64,000 bases of DNA from Variovorax sp. Sphag1AA (GCF_014192575.1 NZ_JACHYC010000001.1:620001-684000), one strand, 5' to 3'. Shown: positions 18,117-27,179, numbered from the stretch's first letter. Translations and numbers: made by a program. Notes: generated by a model not told the origin, from the letters alone.

Positions 18117-18718
18117 CCTCCGAATTCATCTATCTCGCGTCGCAGAGCCCGCGACGCGCCCAGTTGCTCGACCAGCTGGGTGTCAGGCACGAATTGCTGC
18201 TCGCGCAGCCGGACGAAGATGCCGAAGCGCTCGAGGTGGTGCACCCGGGCGAATCGCCGACGGCTTACGTCCAGCGGGTGACTGACCTCAAGCTCGACGC
18301 CGCCGTGGCGCGCCGCGAACAGCGCCGCCTGCCACCGGCGCCCATCCTCTGCGCCGATACGACCGTCGCGCTCGGCCGGACGATCCTGGGCAAGCCGGAG
18401 GATGCCGCCGACGCCGAGCGGATGCTGGCGATGCTTTCCGGCCACACCCATCGCGTGATGACGGCAATCGCACTGCAGCACGGCGCCGAGCGGTGGGCGC
18501 TTCTCAATGTCTCGCACGTGCGCTTTGCGCCGATCGATACCGGGCAGATCGCTGCCTACATCGAAACAGGCGAACCGCTCGGAAAAGCCGGTGCCTACGC
18601 GATCCAGGGCCGGGCCGCCGCATTCATTGAGCACATCAGCGGCTCGCATTCGGGCATCATGGGCCTCCCGATGTTCGAGACCGCCCGGTTGCTGCGCCAG
18701 GCGGGGTTCAGGCTTTAG
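18113..18718 (+). CDS. maf: Maf-family nucleoside triphosphate pyrophosphatase
   Basis: A 201-residue Maf protein. [19 protein letters not shown] at the N-terminus and [20 protein letters not shown] are the Maf signatures, and [19 protein letters not shown] is the C-terminal motif. The family hydrolyses non-canonical or pyrimidine nucleoside triphosphates (YhdE- or YceF-type); the subtype is not certain. It sits between rlmH and rng, which is common in betaproteobacteria. Confidence 0.93.
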   Translation: MTSEFIYLASQSPRRAQLLDQLGVRHELLLAQPDEDAEALEVVHPGESPTAYVQRVTDLKLDAAVARREQRRLPPAPILCADTTVALGRTILGKPEDAADAERMLAMLSGHTHRVMTAIALQHGAERWALLNVSHVRFAPIDTGQIAAYIETGEPLGKAGAYAIQGRAAAFIEHISGSHSGIMGLPMFETARLLRQAGFRL

Positions 18719-18725
18719 ACAACAG

Positions 18726-20252
18726 ATGCAAGACATCCTGATCAACTGGTCGCCGCAAGAGACTCGCGTTGCCGTGGTGGAGCACGGCGCGGTCCAGGAG
18801 CTCCACCTGGAGCGCACCCTGGAGCGTGGGCTTGTCGGCAACATCTATCTCGGCAAGGTGTCGCGGGTGTTGCCGGGCATGCAGTCTGCATTTGTGGACA
18901 TTGGCCTCGACCGGACCGCGTTCCTGCATGTCGCGGACATCGTTGCGCCGTTCACGCCGGGCTCGCGGCCGAGCGCGATTCTGGCGGACCGCGAGCACCG
19001 CAATGCCGGCGGAATGGTTCCGATCGAAAAGCAGGTGTTCGAGGGACAGTCGTTGCTGGTGCAGGTCATCAAGGACCCGATCGGCACCAAGGGTGCGCGC
19101 CTGTCGACGCAGATCAGCATCGCGGGGCGCCTGCTGGTTTTTTTGCCGCAGGACAACCATATCGGCGTCTCGCAGAAGATCCCGCCGGATCTGCGCGATG
19201 CGTTGCGTTCGCGCATGCAGGCGCTGATCGAGGCTGCGGCTGCCGCGGAAGCCGGTGGCGTGGTGCCGGCAAACACGGGCGGCTTCATCCTGCGCACCAA
19301 CGGCGAGGATTCGAGCGACGCGGAGCTTGCCGAGGACATCGCGTACCTGCGCAAGACGTGGTCGCGTATCCGCGAGCTTTCGGTCCGTATGCCGCCGATG
19401 TCCTTGCTTCACCAGGACTTGAGCCTGCTCCAGCGCGTGCTGCGCGACATGACGAGCGAGGACACGCAGACGATCCGCATCGATTCGCGCGAGCAGTTCG
19501 ATTCGCTCCTCAAGTTCGGTCTCGAATTCATGCCGCAAGCGGCTGGCAAGCTGCAGCTCTACAAGGGCGAGCGGCCGATCTTCGACCTGTATTCGATCGA
19601 CGAGGAAATCGCCAAGGCGCTCGGGCGGCGGGTCGATTTGAAGTCGGGCGGCTACCTGGTCGTTGACCAGACCGAAGCGCTGACGACGGTCGACGTGAAT
19701 ACGGGTGGTTTCGTCGGCGCGCGCAACTTCGACGACACGATCTTCAAGACCAACCTGGAGGCGGCGCAGGCCATCGCGCGCCAGCTTCGTTTGCGCAATC
19801 TGGGCGGCATCATCATCGTCGACTTCATCGACATGGCCCGCGACGACCATCGCGAGCAGGTACTGGCGGAGTTCCGCAAGCAACTCGCGCGCGACCGCGT
19901 GAAGACGACCGCGGGCGGCTTCTCACAACTCGGATTGGTGGAGATGACGCGCAAGCGGACGCGCGAGTCGCTGGCGCACATGCTTTGCGAACCGTGTCTT
20001 GCATGCGGCGGGCAGGGGATCGTGAAGACGGCTCGCAGCGTCGCCTATGACGTGCTGCGAGAGATCCTTCGCGAGGCGCGTCAGTTCACGCCGCGCGAAT
20101 TCCGTATCGTTTCGTCGCCGCAGGTGATCGAGCTCTTTCTCGATGAGGAGAGTCAGCATTTAGCCGGGCTCAGCGACTTCATCGGCAAGCCGATCTCGCT
20201 GCAGGCCGAGCCCGCGATGGGGCAAGGCCAGTACGACATCGTCTTGCTGTAG
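18726..20252 (+). CDS. rng: Ribonuclease G
   Basis: A 508-residue RNase E/G-family endoribonuclease. It begins MQDILINWSPQETRVAVVE, then an S1 domain (GNIYLGKVSRVLPGMQSAFVD). The catalytic metal-binding aspartates lie in VDVNTGGFVG (about residue 322) and VDFIDMARDD (about 365), 43 residues apart as in E. coli RNase E. The zinc-link cysteines are in CEPCLACGGQG. The protein lacks the long C-terminal scaffold of RNase E, so RNase G is the better call. It starts 7 bases after maf. Confidence 0.95.
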   Translation: MQDILINWSPQETRVAVVEHGAVQELHLERTLERGLVGNIYLGKVSRVLPGMQSAFVDIGLDRTAFLHVADIVAPFTPGSRPSAILADREHRNAGGMVPIEKQVFEGQSLLVQVIKDPIGTKGARLSTQISIAGRLLVFLPQDNHIGVSQKIPPDLRDALRSRMQALIEAAAAAEAGGVVPANTGGFILRTNGEDSSDAELAEDIAYLRKTWSRIRELSVRMPPMSLLHQDLSLLQRVLRDMTSEDTQTIRIDSREQFDSLLKFGLEFMPQAAGKLQLYKGERPIFDLYSIDEEIAKALGRRVDLKSGGYLVVDQTEALTTVDVNTGGFVGARNFDDTIFKTNLEAAQAIARQLRLRNLGGIIIVDFIDMARDDHREQVLAEFRKQLARDRVKTTAGGFSQLGLVEMTRKRTRESLAHMLCEPCLACGGQGIVKTARSVAYDVLREILREARQFTPREFRIVSSPQVIELFLDEESQHLAGLSDFIGKPISLQAEPAMGQGQYDIVLL

Positions 20253-20261
20253 TTCGCCCCC

Positions 20262-20346
20262 AGCCTCGCCCACTTCGTGTGGCTCGGGCACCCCCTTCCG
20301 GGGGCAACACCGGCGGAGCCGGTTCCGCGGTGTTCCTGGCTTGGGC
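20262..20346. repeat. Repeat-like hairpin block between convergent rng and msbA
   Basis: The gap holds two adjacent hairpins: CCCCCTTCCGGGGG at 20291-20304 and a longer imperfect palindrome at 20306-20334 framed by AACACC and GGTGTT. Upstream is TCGCCCACTTCGTGTGGCTC. The composition and position between converging genes fit the repeated intergenic elements I associate with Comamonadaceae genomes, and it could act as a bidirectional terminator. Only one copy is in this window, so repetition is not shown here. Confidence 0.5.
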
Positions 20347-22131
20347 TTACATCGTCGGGTCTTGGCCTGGAGTTGCGCCTCGAATGGCTAGATTCTGTAG
20401 TCGGGCATAGAGGCCATCCAGAGCCATCAGTTGCGCATGGCTGCCCAGCTCGGCGATGCGGCCGTGGTCCATGACCACGATGCGGTCGGCGTGCTGGATG
20501 GTCGACAGGCGATGCGCGACGATGAGGGTCGTGCGGCCCTGCATCAGTCTCTGTAGTGCTTCTTGCACCAGACGTTCGGATTCGGTGTCGAGTGCTGAGG
20601 TGGCTTCATCCAGCAGCAGGATTGGCGCGTTCTTGTACAGCGCACGCGCGATCGCAAGGCGCTGCCGCTGACCGCCCGAAAGCTGCGTCGCATTGTGGCC
20701 GAGCACGGTGTCGATGCCGTTCGGCAGGCTGTCGACATGCACCGCGAGGTTGGCGGCCGCTACGCATTCGACGATCCGCTCGCGGTCGATCTCGGCGCCG
20801 AGGGCCACGTTAGCGGCCAGCGTGTCATTGAGCATGACCACGTCCTGGCTGACCATTGCGAACTGCGCGCGCAGGCTCTTGAGCTGCCATTCGGCAATGT
20901 CCTGGCCATCCAGCAAGATCGTGCCGCCGCTCGGCAGCACGAAGCGGGGCAGTAGATTGACGAGCGTTGTCTTGCCCGAGCCCGAAGGTCCGACGAAGGC
21001 GATGACTTCGCCGGGCTCGATCGACAGATCGACATCGTCGAGGGCGCGTGCCTCATCGTCTCCGCGGTAGTTGACGCGCGCCTTGCGAAACTCGATGCGG
21101 CCGGAGGCGCGCGACGATTCGTGGTGGCCTTGCTGTTCGGGGCCCACCGTGTCGAACAGATCGAGCCCACGCTCCAGCGCAGCCAGTCCGCGGGTGATCG
21201 GGTTCGCGACATCGGCAAGACGGCGGATCGGCGCAATCAGCATTGCCATGGCGGCTACATAGGCCACGAAACCGCCGACCGTCAGGCCTTGTTCGCTGCT
21301 TTGCCAGAGCGCGATCACCACCACGATGGACAACGCGACGGCGGCGAGCAACTGCGTGAGCGGTGTCATCGCTGCTGACGCAATGGTCGACTTCAGCGCA
21401 AGGCGGTTGACGCTGTGGCTCAGGCGCTCGAAGCGGTCCAACTGGCTCGCCTGCGCGTTGTGCAGACGCACGACCCGATTGGCGAGCACGTTTTCTTCGA
21501 CGACGTAGGCGAGTTCGTCGGTCGCGTGCTGACCCAGTCTTGTCAGGTGATAGAGCCGCTTCGACAGGACCTTCATGATCCACGCGACGCCCGGCACCAT
21601 GACACAGATGATGAGCGTGAGCTTCCAGTTGAGGTAGAGCAGGTAGATCACGAGCGCGATCAGGGTGAGCCCGTCGCGCGACAGACCCAGCAGGGCCTGT
21701 ATCAGCAGCATCCCGCCAGTCTGGACTTCGTAGATGACGGTATTGGACAGCGTGCTTGCCGATTGGCGCGAGAACAGCGCAAGCTCGGCGGCCATGAGTT
21801 TCTGGAACAGCATGCGCCGGAGGCGCTGCATGCCTTCATTTGCAATGCGCGAGAGCGCATATTGCGAAGCGAACTGTGCGAGTCCACGGACTGCGAAGAG
21901 CGTAATCATCGCGGCCGGAACCATCCAGAGCTGGAGCTGGCCCTTGGTGAAGCCTCGGTCGAGCAGAGGCTTCGTGAGCGCGGGCATGAGCGCTTCGGTC
22001 AGCGCGGCGATGCTGGCAGTGAAGAATCCGATTGCCCACCATTGGCGCGAGCCACCGAACCAGGTCATCAGTCGCGCGAGTCGGCGCGTCAAAGGGGGCC
22101 GCTCATCATGGGCGGCGGGGGAGGGGTGCAT
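20347..22131 (-). CDS. msbA: Lipid A export-type ABC transporter (MsbA-like)
   Basis: A 594-residue half-transporter with an N-terminal six-span permease domain (about residues 30-320) and a C-terminal ATPase: Walker A GPSGSGKTTL, signature LSGGQRQRLAIARAL, Walker B ILLLDEATSALD and the H-loop VAHRLST. Length and order match MsbA, which flips lipid A-core across the inner membrane. The ATG at 22131 gives a short cytoplasmic lead; the open frame runs upstream without family similarity. It is divergent from tolB. Another ABCB-type lipid flippase is possible. Confidence 0.85.
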   Translation of the reverse strand: MHPSPAAHDERPPLTRRLARLMTWFGGSRQWWAIGFFTASIAALTEALMPALTKPLLDRGFTKGQLQLWMVPAAMITLFAVRGLAQFASQYALSRIANEGMQRLRRMLFQKLMAAELALFSRQSASTLSNTVIYEVQTGGMLLIQALLGLSRDGLTLIALVIYLLYLNWKLTLIICVMVPGVAWIMKVLSKRLYHLTRLGQHATDELAYVVEENVLANRVVRLHNAQASQLDRFERLSHSVNRLALKSTIASAAMTPLTQLLAAVALSIVVVIALWQSSEQGLTVGGFVAYVAAMAMLIAPIRRLADVANPITRGLAALERGLDLFDTVGPEQQGHHESSRASGRIEFRKARVNYRGDDEARALDDVDLSIEPGEVIAFVGPSGSGKTTLVNLLPRFVLPSGGTILLDGQDIAEWQLKSLRAQFAMVSQDVVMLNDTLAANVALGAEIDRERIVECVAAANLAVHVDSLPNGIDTVLGHNATQLSGGQRQRLAIARALYKNAPILLLDEATSALDTESERLVQEALQRLMQGRTTLIVAHRLSTIQHADRIVVMDHGRIAELGSHAQLMALDGLYARLQNLAIRGATPGQDPTM

Positions 22132-22280
22132 GGCGGCGGATTCTACGATCGCGCCTTTCGTGTAGGACCGGGCCGGTTCTTGTACACGTTTTGTGACTTG
22201 GGGTGCATCGCAATGTGTACCATGTGACCCCGTCAGGTCCGAGGCAGGAAACTTATTCCTCGGAAATCTCTCCGAACCGC

Positions 22281-23597
22281 ATGAAAAAGCCGTTGCAAGA
22301 CTTATCCCCAACCCCTTCTTCATCGTTCTTCGCTCGCCGCACCTTGATTGCGGCTCTCGCTGCCTCCCCCGTCCTTCCTGCACTCGCCCAGTTTCGGGTT
22401 GAGGTGTCGGGCGTGGGGTTGACGCAGCTGCCCATCGCGCTCGTTCCCTTCAAGGGTGAAGAGAGTTCGCCTCAGAAGATTTCCGCCATCGTGCAGGCCG
22501 ACCTCGAGCGTAGCGGCCAGTTCCGTGGCGTCGATGCCTCGGGCCAGCAGCTCGATGAAACCTCCCGCCCCGACCTGAGCCTTTGGCGCCAGCGGACGGC
22601 CGATTCGTTGGTGGCCGGCAGCGTGACTCGCCTTGCCGATGGTCGCTACGACGTGCGCTTCCGCCTTTGGGATGTGGTTCGCGGCCAGGACCTCGGTGGT
22701 CAGAGCTACACCGTGCCGCAAGGCGACCTTCGCCTCGCTTCGCACCGCATCGCCGACTACGTCTACGAGAAGCTCACCGGTGAAAAGGGCATCTTCTCGA
22801 CCCGCATCGCCTACGTCACCAAGGGTGGCAACCGCTACAGCCTGTGGGTGGCCGACGCCGACGGCGAAAACGCACAGGCCGCTCTCGCGAGCCCCGAGCC
22901 GATCATTTCGCCACGCTGGTCTTCCAATGGGACGCAGCTCGCCTACGTGTCCTTCGAATCGCGCAAGCCGGTGGTCTACGTGCACAACGTCGCCAGCGGC
23001 CAGCGTCGCCTGGTGGCCAACTTCCGCGGCTCGAACAGTGCGCCTGCCTGGGCGCCCGACGGCAATACGCTTGCCGTCACATTGAGCCGCGATGGTGGCT
23101 CGCAGCTCTACACGATTGCTTCCAGTGGTGGGGAACCGCGCCGTCTCACGCAGAGCAACAGCATCGACACCGAACCGGTGTATTCGGCCGATGGAAGCAC
23201 CATCTACTTCGTGAGCGATCGCGGCGGTGCGCCCCAGATCTACAAGATGGGCGCCAGTGGCGGCAATCCGACGCGCGTCACCTTCAGCGGCTCCTACAAC
23301 ATCTCTCCGTCGATCAGCGGCGATGGACGGTGGTTGGCCTACATCTCGCGCGTCAACGGCTCGTTCAAACTTCATGTGATGGACTTGCAGTCCGGTACCG
23401 CACAAGCCATTACCGACACCACCGCGGACGAGCGTCCCAGTTTTGCCCCCAACAGCAAGTTGATCGTGTACGCCACGAAGCTCCAGGGTCGGGAGGCCCT
23501 GATGACAACGACGCTGGACGGAAAAATAAAAGCCCGCCTGGCAGGACAGGCAGGAGACATCCGCGAACCGGACTGGGGTCCGTTTCAAAAGCAATGA
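22281..23597 (+). CDS. tolB: Tol-Pal system beta-propeller protein TolB
   Basis: A 438-residue periplasmic protein. It has an N-terminal signal peptide (ARRTLIAALAASPVLPALA), an alpha/beta domain, then the beta-propeller with recurrent WAPDGNTLAVTLS- and YSADGSTIYFVSDRGG-like blades. TolB links Pal to TolA during outer-membrane constriction. The ATG at 22281 is preferred over the earlier in-frame start because it gives a standard signal. pal and cpoB follow at 19 bases and by overlap; tolQ, tolR and tolA are not in the window. Confidence 0.95.
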   Translation: MKKPLQDLSPTPSSSFFARRTLIAALAASPVLPALAQFRVEVSGVGLTQLPIALVPFKGEESSPQKISAIVQADLERSGQFRGVDASGQQLDETSRPDLSLWRQRTADSLVAGSVTRLADGRYDVRFRLWDVVRGQDLGGQSYTVPQGDLRLASHRIADYVYEKLTGEKGIFSTRIAYVTKGGNRYSLWVADADGENAQAALASPEPIISPRWSSNGTQLAYVSFESRKPVVYVHNVASGQRRLVANFRGSNSAPAWAPDGNTLAVTLSRDGGSQLYTIASSGGEPRRLTQSNSIDTEPVYSADGSTIYFVSDRGGAPQIYKMGASGGNPTRVTFSGSYNISPSISGDGRWLAYISRVNGSFKLHVMDLQSGTAQAITDTTADERPSFAPNSKLIVYATKLQGREALMTTTLDGKIKARLAGQAGDIREPDWGPFQKQ

Positions 23598-23616
23598 TTA
23601 ACTTGAGGAGTTCGAA

Positions 23617-24126
23617 ATGTTGAAACGTACGATTTATTCGCTGGCCATCGTCGCTCTCATCGCAGGCTGCTCGTCGGGCACGAAGCTCAACGAAGCGCCG
23701 GTGACGGATCGCGGCGGCCAGGGCTCGGGTGGGGCGGCCAGCGGCGTCGCTCCGGTCACGATCGACCCGAACGCGCAAACCGCGCAAGGTCCGGTCGGTG
23801 TGGCGCGCATCATCTATTTCGACTTCGACAGCTACACCGTCAAGCCTGAATTCCAGTCGCTGATCGACGGCCACGCTCGCTTCCTGAAGGCGAATCCGCA
23901 ACGCCGCATCTCGATCGAAGGCCACACCGACGAACGCGGCGGCCGCGAGTACAACCTCGCGCTCGGCCAGAAGCGCTCCGAAGCCGTCCGCCGTGCGTTG
24001 GTGCTGCTCGGCGTGTCCGACAGCCAGATCGAGGCAGTGAGCTTCGGCAAGGAAAAGCCGGCTGCGCAGGGCACGGGTGAGGACGTCTGGGCGCAAAACC
24101 GCCGCGCCGAAATCACCTACCGTTGA
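23617..24126 (+). CDS. pal: Peptidoglycan-associated lipoprotein Pal
   Basis: A 169-residue outer-membrane lipoprotein. The lipobox LIAGC puts the acylated cysteine at residue 18, a Ser/Gly-rich linker follows, and the OmpA-like domain has IYFDFDSYTV and the peptidoglycan-binding stretch EGHTDERGGREYNLALGQKR. Pal tethers the outer membrane to peptidoglycan and binds TolB. A clear ribosome-binding site (TTGAGGAG) precedes the ATG. Confidence 0.97.
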   Translation: MLKRTIYSLAIVALIAGCSSGTKLNEAPVTDRGGQGSGGAASGVAPVTIDPNAQTAQGPVGVARIIYFDFDSYTVKPEFQSLIDGHARFLKANPQRRISIEGHTDERGGREYNLALGQKRSEAVRRALVLLGVSDSQIEAVSFGKEKPAAQGTGEDVWAQNRRAEITYR

Positions 24127-24866
24127 TGATGCGCGGTGCTCTATTGCGAGGCGCTGCCCTCGCAGCCGCATTGCTGTGCGCCTCGCTTGGCGCACAGGCC
24201 GCGCTTTTCGAAGACGACGAGGCTCGGCGCGCGATTCTCGACCTACGGCAGCGGGTCGAGACCATTCGCACGCAAAGTTCCGAGGAAAACGCGCAGCTGC
24301 GCCGCAGCATGCTTGATCTGCAAAACCAGATCGAGCAGATGCGGGGCGATCTCGCTCGCATGACCGGCCAGAACGAGCAGCTGACGAAGTCGCTTTCGGA
24401 GATGCAGCAGCGCCAGACCGACATCGATACCCAGCTCAAGAAGAACGAGCCCTCGAAGGTCGCGATCGATGGTCGCGAGTTCAACGCCGATCCGCGTGAG
24501 AAGGCGGACTTCGAAGCTGCGCTGGGTGTCTTCCGGGCGGGGCAGTTCGCGCAGGCGCAAACGGCCTTTGCCGATTTCGTGAAGCGCTATCCGCAGAGCG
24601 GCTACAACGCTTCGGCGCTGTTCTGGCTGGGCAATGCGCAGTACGCGACCCGCAACTACAACGAAGCCATCGCGAACTTCCGCTCGATGCTTTCGCTCGC
24701 GCCCGATCATGCGAAGGCGCCGGAAGCGGTGCTGTCGATTGCGAACTGCCAGATCGAGCTGAAGGACACGAAAGCGGCACGGCGAACGCTCGAAGACCTG
24801 ACGAAAGCCTATCCGCAATCCGAAGCCGCGCAGGCCGGACGCGAGCGGCTTTCGCGGTTGCGTTGA
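24126..24866 (+). CDS. cpoB: Cell division coordinator CpoB (YbgF)
   Basis: A 246-residue periplasmic protein with a signal peptide ending near GAQA-ALFED, a coiled coil of about residues 30-100 (DLRQRVETIRTQSSEEN and DLQNQIEQMRGDL), and three TPR units in the C-terminal half (FRAGQFAQAQTAFADF, GNAQYATRNYNEAI and following). CpoB coordinates Tol-Pal with peptidoglycan synthesis. The start overlaps the pal stop; a TTG at 24123 and a second ATG at 24129 are adjacent. Confidence 0.93.
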   Translation: MMRGALLRGAALAAALLCASLGAQAALFEDDEARRAILDLRQRVETIRTQSSEENAQLRRSMLDLQNQIEQMRGDLARMTGQNEQLTKSLSEMQQRQTDIDTQLKKNEPSKVAIDGREFNADPREKADFEAALGVFRAGQFAQAQTAFADFVKRYPQSGYNASALFWLGNAQYATRNYNEAIANFRSMLSLAPDHAKAPEAVLSIANCQIELKDTKAARRTLEDLTKAYPQSEAAQAGRERLSRLR

Positions 24867-24891
24867 GCGCCGCCCGTCACTGGGTCCAATC

Positions 24892-25692
24892 ATGATGCCA
24901 GCCGTCGCTTCAGACGATGCGGATCTGGCTCGCCGCTTCGGCGGGTTGGAGCGGCTCTACGGCGTCCCGGGCGCTGCCGCAATCCGTTCGTCGCATGTGA
25001 TGGTTGCCGGCATCGGCGGCGTGGGCTCGTGGGCCGTCGAGGCGCTCGCGCGAAGCGGCGTTGGACGTCTCACGCTGATCGATCTAGATCACATTGCCGA
25101 ATCCAATATCAATCGCCAGATCCACGCTCTCGACGAGACGATCGGGCAAGCCAAGATCGAGGCGATGCGAGAGCGCATCGCGCGGATCAATCCTTCGTGC
25201 AAGGTACTGGCGATCGACGAATTCGTTGAGCCGGACAACTGGGCGACGCTGCTTGCCAATGCGTGCGAAGCGAACGGAGCACCAGCGGCCGTGATCGATG
25301 CCTGCGATCAGGTTCGCGCCAAGGTTGCAATGGCCGCGTGGGCTCGTGCAACGAAGACGGGTTTCATCACAGTCGGCGCGGCTGGCGGCAAGCGTTTGGC
25401 ACACAAGGTCGACATCGACGACCTTTCCTTGGTGACGCATGACCCCTTGCTCGCGCAGTTGCGTCAACGCTTGCGCAAGGAGCACGGCGCGCCACGCGAA
25501 GGCCGGAAGATTGGCGTGACATGCGTGTTCAGCCGCGAGAGCGTGGCGCCACCTGACGCCTCTTGTGCAGTCGAGGGCGATGGCTCGCTCAATTGCCATG
25601 GCTATGGTTCGGTCGTGAGCGTGACGGCAACTTTCGGACAATGTGCCGCAGGCTGGGTTCTGGACCGGATTGCCCGAAACGGCACGCTATAA
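24892..25692 (+). CDS. tcdA: tRNA threonylcarbamoyladenosine dehydratase
   Basis: A 266-residue E1-like enzyme. MVAGIGGVGSWAVEALARSGVG is the nucleotide-binding motif and IDLDHIAESNINRQIHAL the family signature; VIDACDQVRAK and TVGAAGGK follow. TcdA (CsdL) dehydrates t6A37 to the cyclic ct6A form in ANN-reading tRNAs, including tRNA-Lys, whose gene follows directly. A second ATG lies at 24895. The stop codon falls inside a TATAAT that probably drives the tRNA. Confidence 0.93.
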   Translation: MMPAVASDDADLARRFGGLERLYGVPGAAAIRSSHVMVAGIGGVGSWAVEALARSGVGRLTLIDLDHIAESNINRQIHALDETIGQAKIEAMRERIARINPSCKVLAIDEFVEPDNWATLLANACEANGAPAAVIDACDQVRAKVAMAAWARATKTGFITVGAAGGKRLAHKVDIDDLSLVTHDPLLAQLRQRLRKEHGAPREGRKIGVTCVFSRESVAPPDASCAVEGDGSLNCHGYGSVVSVTATFGQCAAGWVLDRIARNGTL

Positions 25693-25725
25693 TTTCTGGC
25701 TTTGCCGGATTCGAAGCCGGCAAAG
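25688..25725 (+). promoter_or_regulatory. Probable -10 box and leader hairpin of the tRNA-Lys transcript
   Basis: A consensus TATAAT lies at 25688-25693 and overlaps the tcdA stop codon. A 9-bp hairpin (CTTTGCCGG with CCGGCAAAG, 25700-25725) follows, 17 bases before the tRNA. No good -35 box stands at the usual distance. The hairpin could be a processing site or a weak terminator for tcdA. Confidence 0.45.
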
Positions 25726-25741
25726 ATGCCTGAACAGGTAG

Positions 25742-25817
25742 GGGACGTTAGCTCAGTTGGTAGAGCAGCGGACTTTTAATCCGTTGGTCACTGGTTCGAA
25801 TCCAGTACGTCCTACCA
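25742..25817 (+). tRNA. tRNA-Lys (anticodon UUU)
   Basis: A 76-base tRNA with encoded CCA. The acceptor stem pairs GGGACGT with ACGTCCT (one G-U pair), the discriminator is A, and the anticodon loop CTTTTAA gives UUU for lysine. The 3' part from 25770 is duplicated exactly at 35385-35432, so the 3' half now present was probably supplied by the integrated element and restores a complete tRNA. Confidence 0.97.
25770..25817 (+). repeat. attL: left copy of the 48-bp attachment repeat
   Basis: This is the tRNA-Lys stretch from GGACTTTTAATCC to the CCA end. It is identical over all 48 bases to 35385-35432; the flanking bases differ at once on both sides. It spans anticodon loop, variable loop, T-arm and acceptor end, the usual crossover region of tRNA-targeting tyrosine integrases. 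Confidence 0.93.
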
Positions 25818-25838
25818 TTTAGGCCCCGTCAGATAAGG

Positions 25839-25873
25839 AAAGCCTGCTATCGATTTGATAGCGGGCTTTTTGT
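25839..25873 (+). terminator. Rho-independent terminator after tRNA-Lys
   Basis: AAAGCCTGCTATC pairs with GATAGCGGGCTTT around a 5-base loop with one G-T pair, followed by a T-run. It belongs to the element side of the junction. A related hairpin with the same CCTGCTATC core stands after the right att copy. Confidence 0.85.
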
Positions 25874-25884
25874 TTGGTTGCTGC

Positions 25885-25903
25885 GGTGACAGTCTGGTGA
25901 CAG
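25885..25903 (+). repeat. Left arm-type repeat: two copies of GGTGACAG
   Basis: GGTGACAG occurs at 25885-25892 and 25896-25903, separated by TCT. The 18-base block GTGACAGTCTGGTGACAG is repeated exactly at 35260-35277 near the integrase end. Paired direct repeats at both ends of an integrated element are typical of arm sites bound by the integrase N-terminal domain; this role is inferred. Confidence 0.6.
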
Positions 25904-25943
25904 TGCAAGGGTTGTATGCGCCGGTAGGGCGCGGAGGAGAGCT

Positions 25944-26835
25944 ATGAGCGAATCCGAACCGAAGCAGGTGGCCCCGTCTATGCCTGAGGCCGCGACACTG
26001 GCCGACTTCCTAGCGGGCGTCCCGCCCGGAGTGCAGACGCGCATTCCCGGGGCTGGTCGTCTGGAAAGATGCGACCCTGTTTGCGATGGAGCTTCCGCGG
26101 CTAACACTGCACTGCGGGTCCGCCCAATGCGGCGGGACACGAGAGTTTGACTCGGAAAATCGGATCGAGAGCCGGGTCGGCAGTTTGTACAAGTTCGTTC
26201 ACTACACGTGCCGAAACTGCGATCGGACAAGCAAGGTTTTTGCGTTGCATGTGCTTGCGACTGCGGCAACCCCTGACGCTTTGGTGATGAAATTCGGCGA
26301 GCGGCCGCAGTTTGGTCCCCCAACACCTGCGCGGGTGACAACATTGGTCGGCTCGGCGCGGGACTACTACTTCAAAGGCACCCGCTCGGAAAATCAGGGC
26401 CTTGGCATTGCCGCGTTCGCTTACTACAGGCGCGTGGTGGAAGATCGAAAGGCGGAAATCTTTGCAGAGATTCGTCGCGTTGCATCGAAGCTCGGGGGCT
26501 CAACTGAACTTTTGGCCGAGTTGGACGCCGCAGCCAAGGAACAGCAGTTCTCGGCCGCTGTCGCGATGGTCAAGCATGGAATTCCGGCTTCGTTGATGAT
26601 CAACGGTCACAACCCGCTTACGCTGCTTCATGCCGCGCTCAGCGAAGGCCTGCATGCGCAAACGGATGCCGAATGTTTGGAGTTGGCAACGAGCATCCGC
26701 GTGGTGTTGACAGACTTCGTAGAGCGGGTCGGAAATGCACTTAGGGATGAGGCCGCGCTCACTGCCGCCGTGAGTCGGCTGATGAGCAAGCGACCTGCTC
26801 CATCCGGGCCGCCGCAGTCGGGCCAGAACGCCTGA
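25944..26835 (+). pseudogene. Frameshifted zinc-ribbon hypothetical protein of the element
   Basis: A frame opening at the ATG at 25944, behind a good ribosome-binding site (GGAGGAGAG), encodes about 30 plausible residues (MSESEPKQVAPSMPEAATLA onward). The continuation IPGLVVWKDATLFAMELPRL is in the +1 frame and runs to a stop at 26835. Dropping one G from CCCGGGG at about 26047-26053 joins the two. The downstream part has a likely zinc ribbon (CX4C in HCGSAQCGG, CX2C in YTCRNCDRT) and a helical C-terminal half. Either the gene is broken or the extra G is a sequencing error; the second frame alone could start at the ATG at 26086. Function unknown. Confidence 0.6.
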
Positions 26836-26857
26836 CACCCCTCTCGACAAAAAGAGA

Positions 26858-26880
26858 AAGGCCCGCGAGTAGCGGGCCTT
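26858..26880 (+). terminator. Terminator-like hairpin after the frameshifted gene
   Basis: AAGGCCCGC and GCGGGCCTT pair perfectly over 9 bp with a 5-base loop, 23 bases after the stop at 26835. The T-run is only two bases, so efficiency is uncertain. Confidence 0.65.
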
Positions 26881-27031
26881 GGTCCGGCCTTCTCAAGCCG
26901 GCACCGACCGTGATCGGGCAGCGGCGACGTGCGCCGTTAGAACAGGCTCATTTGGCCTGGTAGAGAGCGGCAGTGCTCGCAAACGTTCTCAAGCCGGCCA
27001 AGCCGGAAGCGAACGTAGGCACGCACGTGCA

Positions 27032-27119
27032 CGCTGCGGGGGTAACCACACACCATGGCAAGTTCCCTCAGTCGCTGTCAGGGGAAGCCAGGCGGCGCTT
27101 GTCCTTCACCCCCGCAGCG
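27032..27119. ncRNA. Candidate structured RNA or cis-acting site
   Basis: CGCTGCGGGGGT (27032-27043) and ACCCCCGCAGCG (27108-27119) form a perfect 12-bp stem enclosing 64 bases, within which TTCCC and GGGAA (27063-27067 and 27082-27086) can form a second stem. A terminator follows 60 bases later. This could be a small RNA or a DNA site used in packaging. No known RNA family is recognised. Confidence 0.3.
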
Positions 27120-27179
27120 CATACACTGCGGGCGTCCGTCCAAAGACATGGTGACGGCAATCAACTGCCCGACCCCGAA

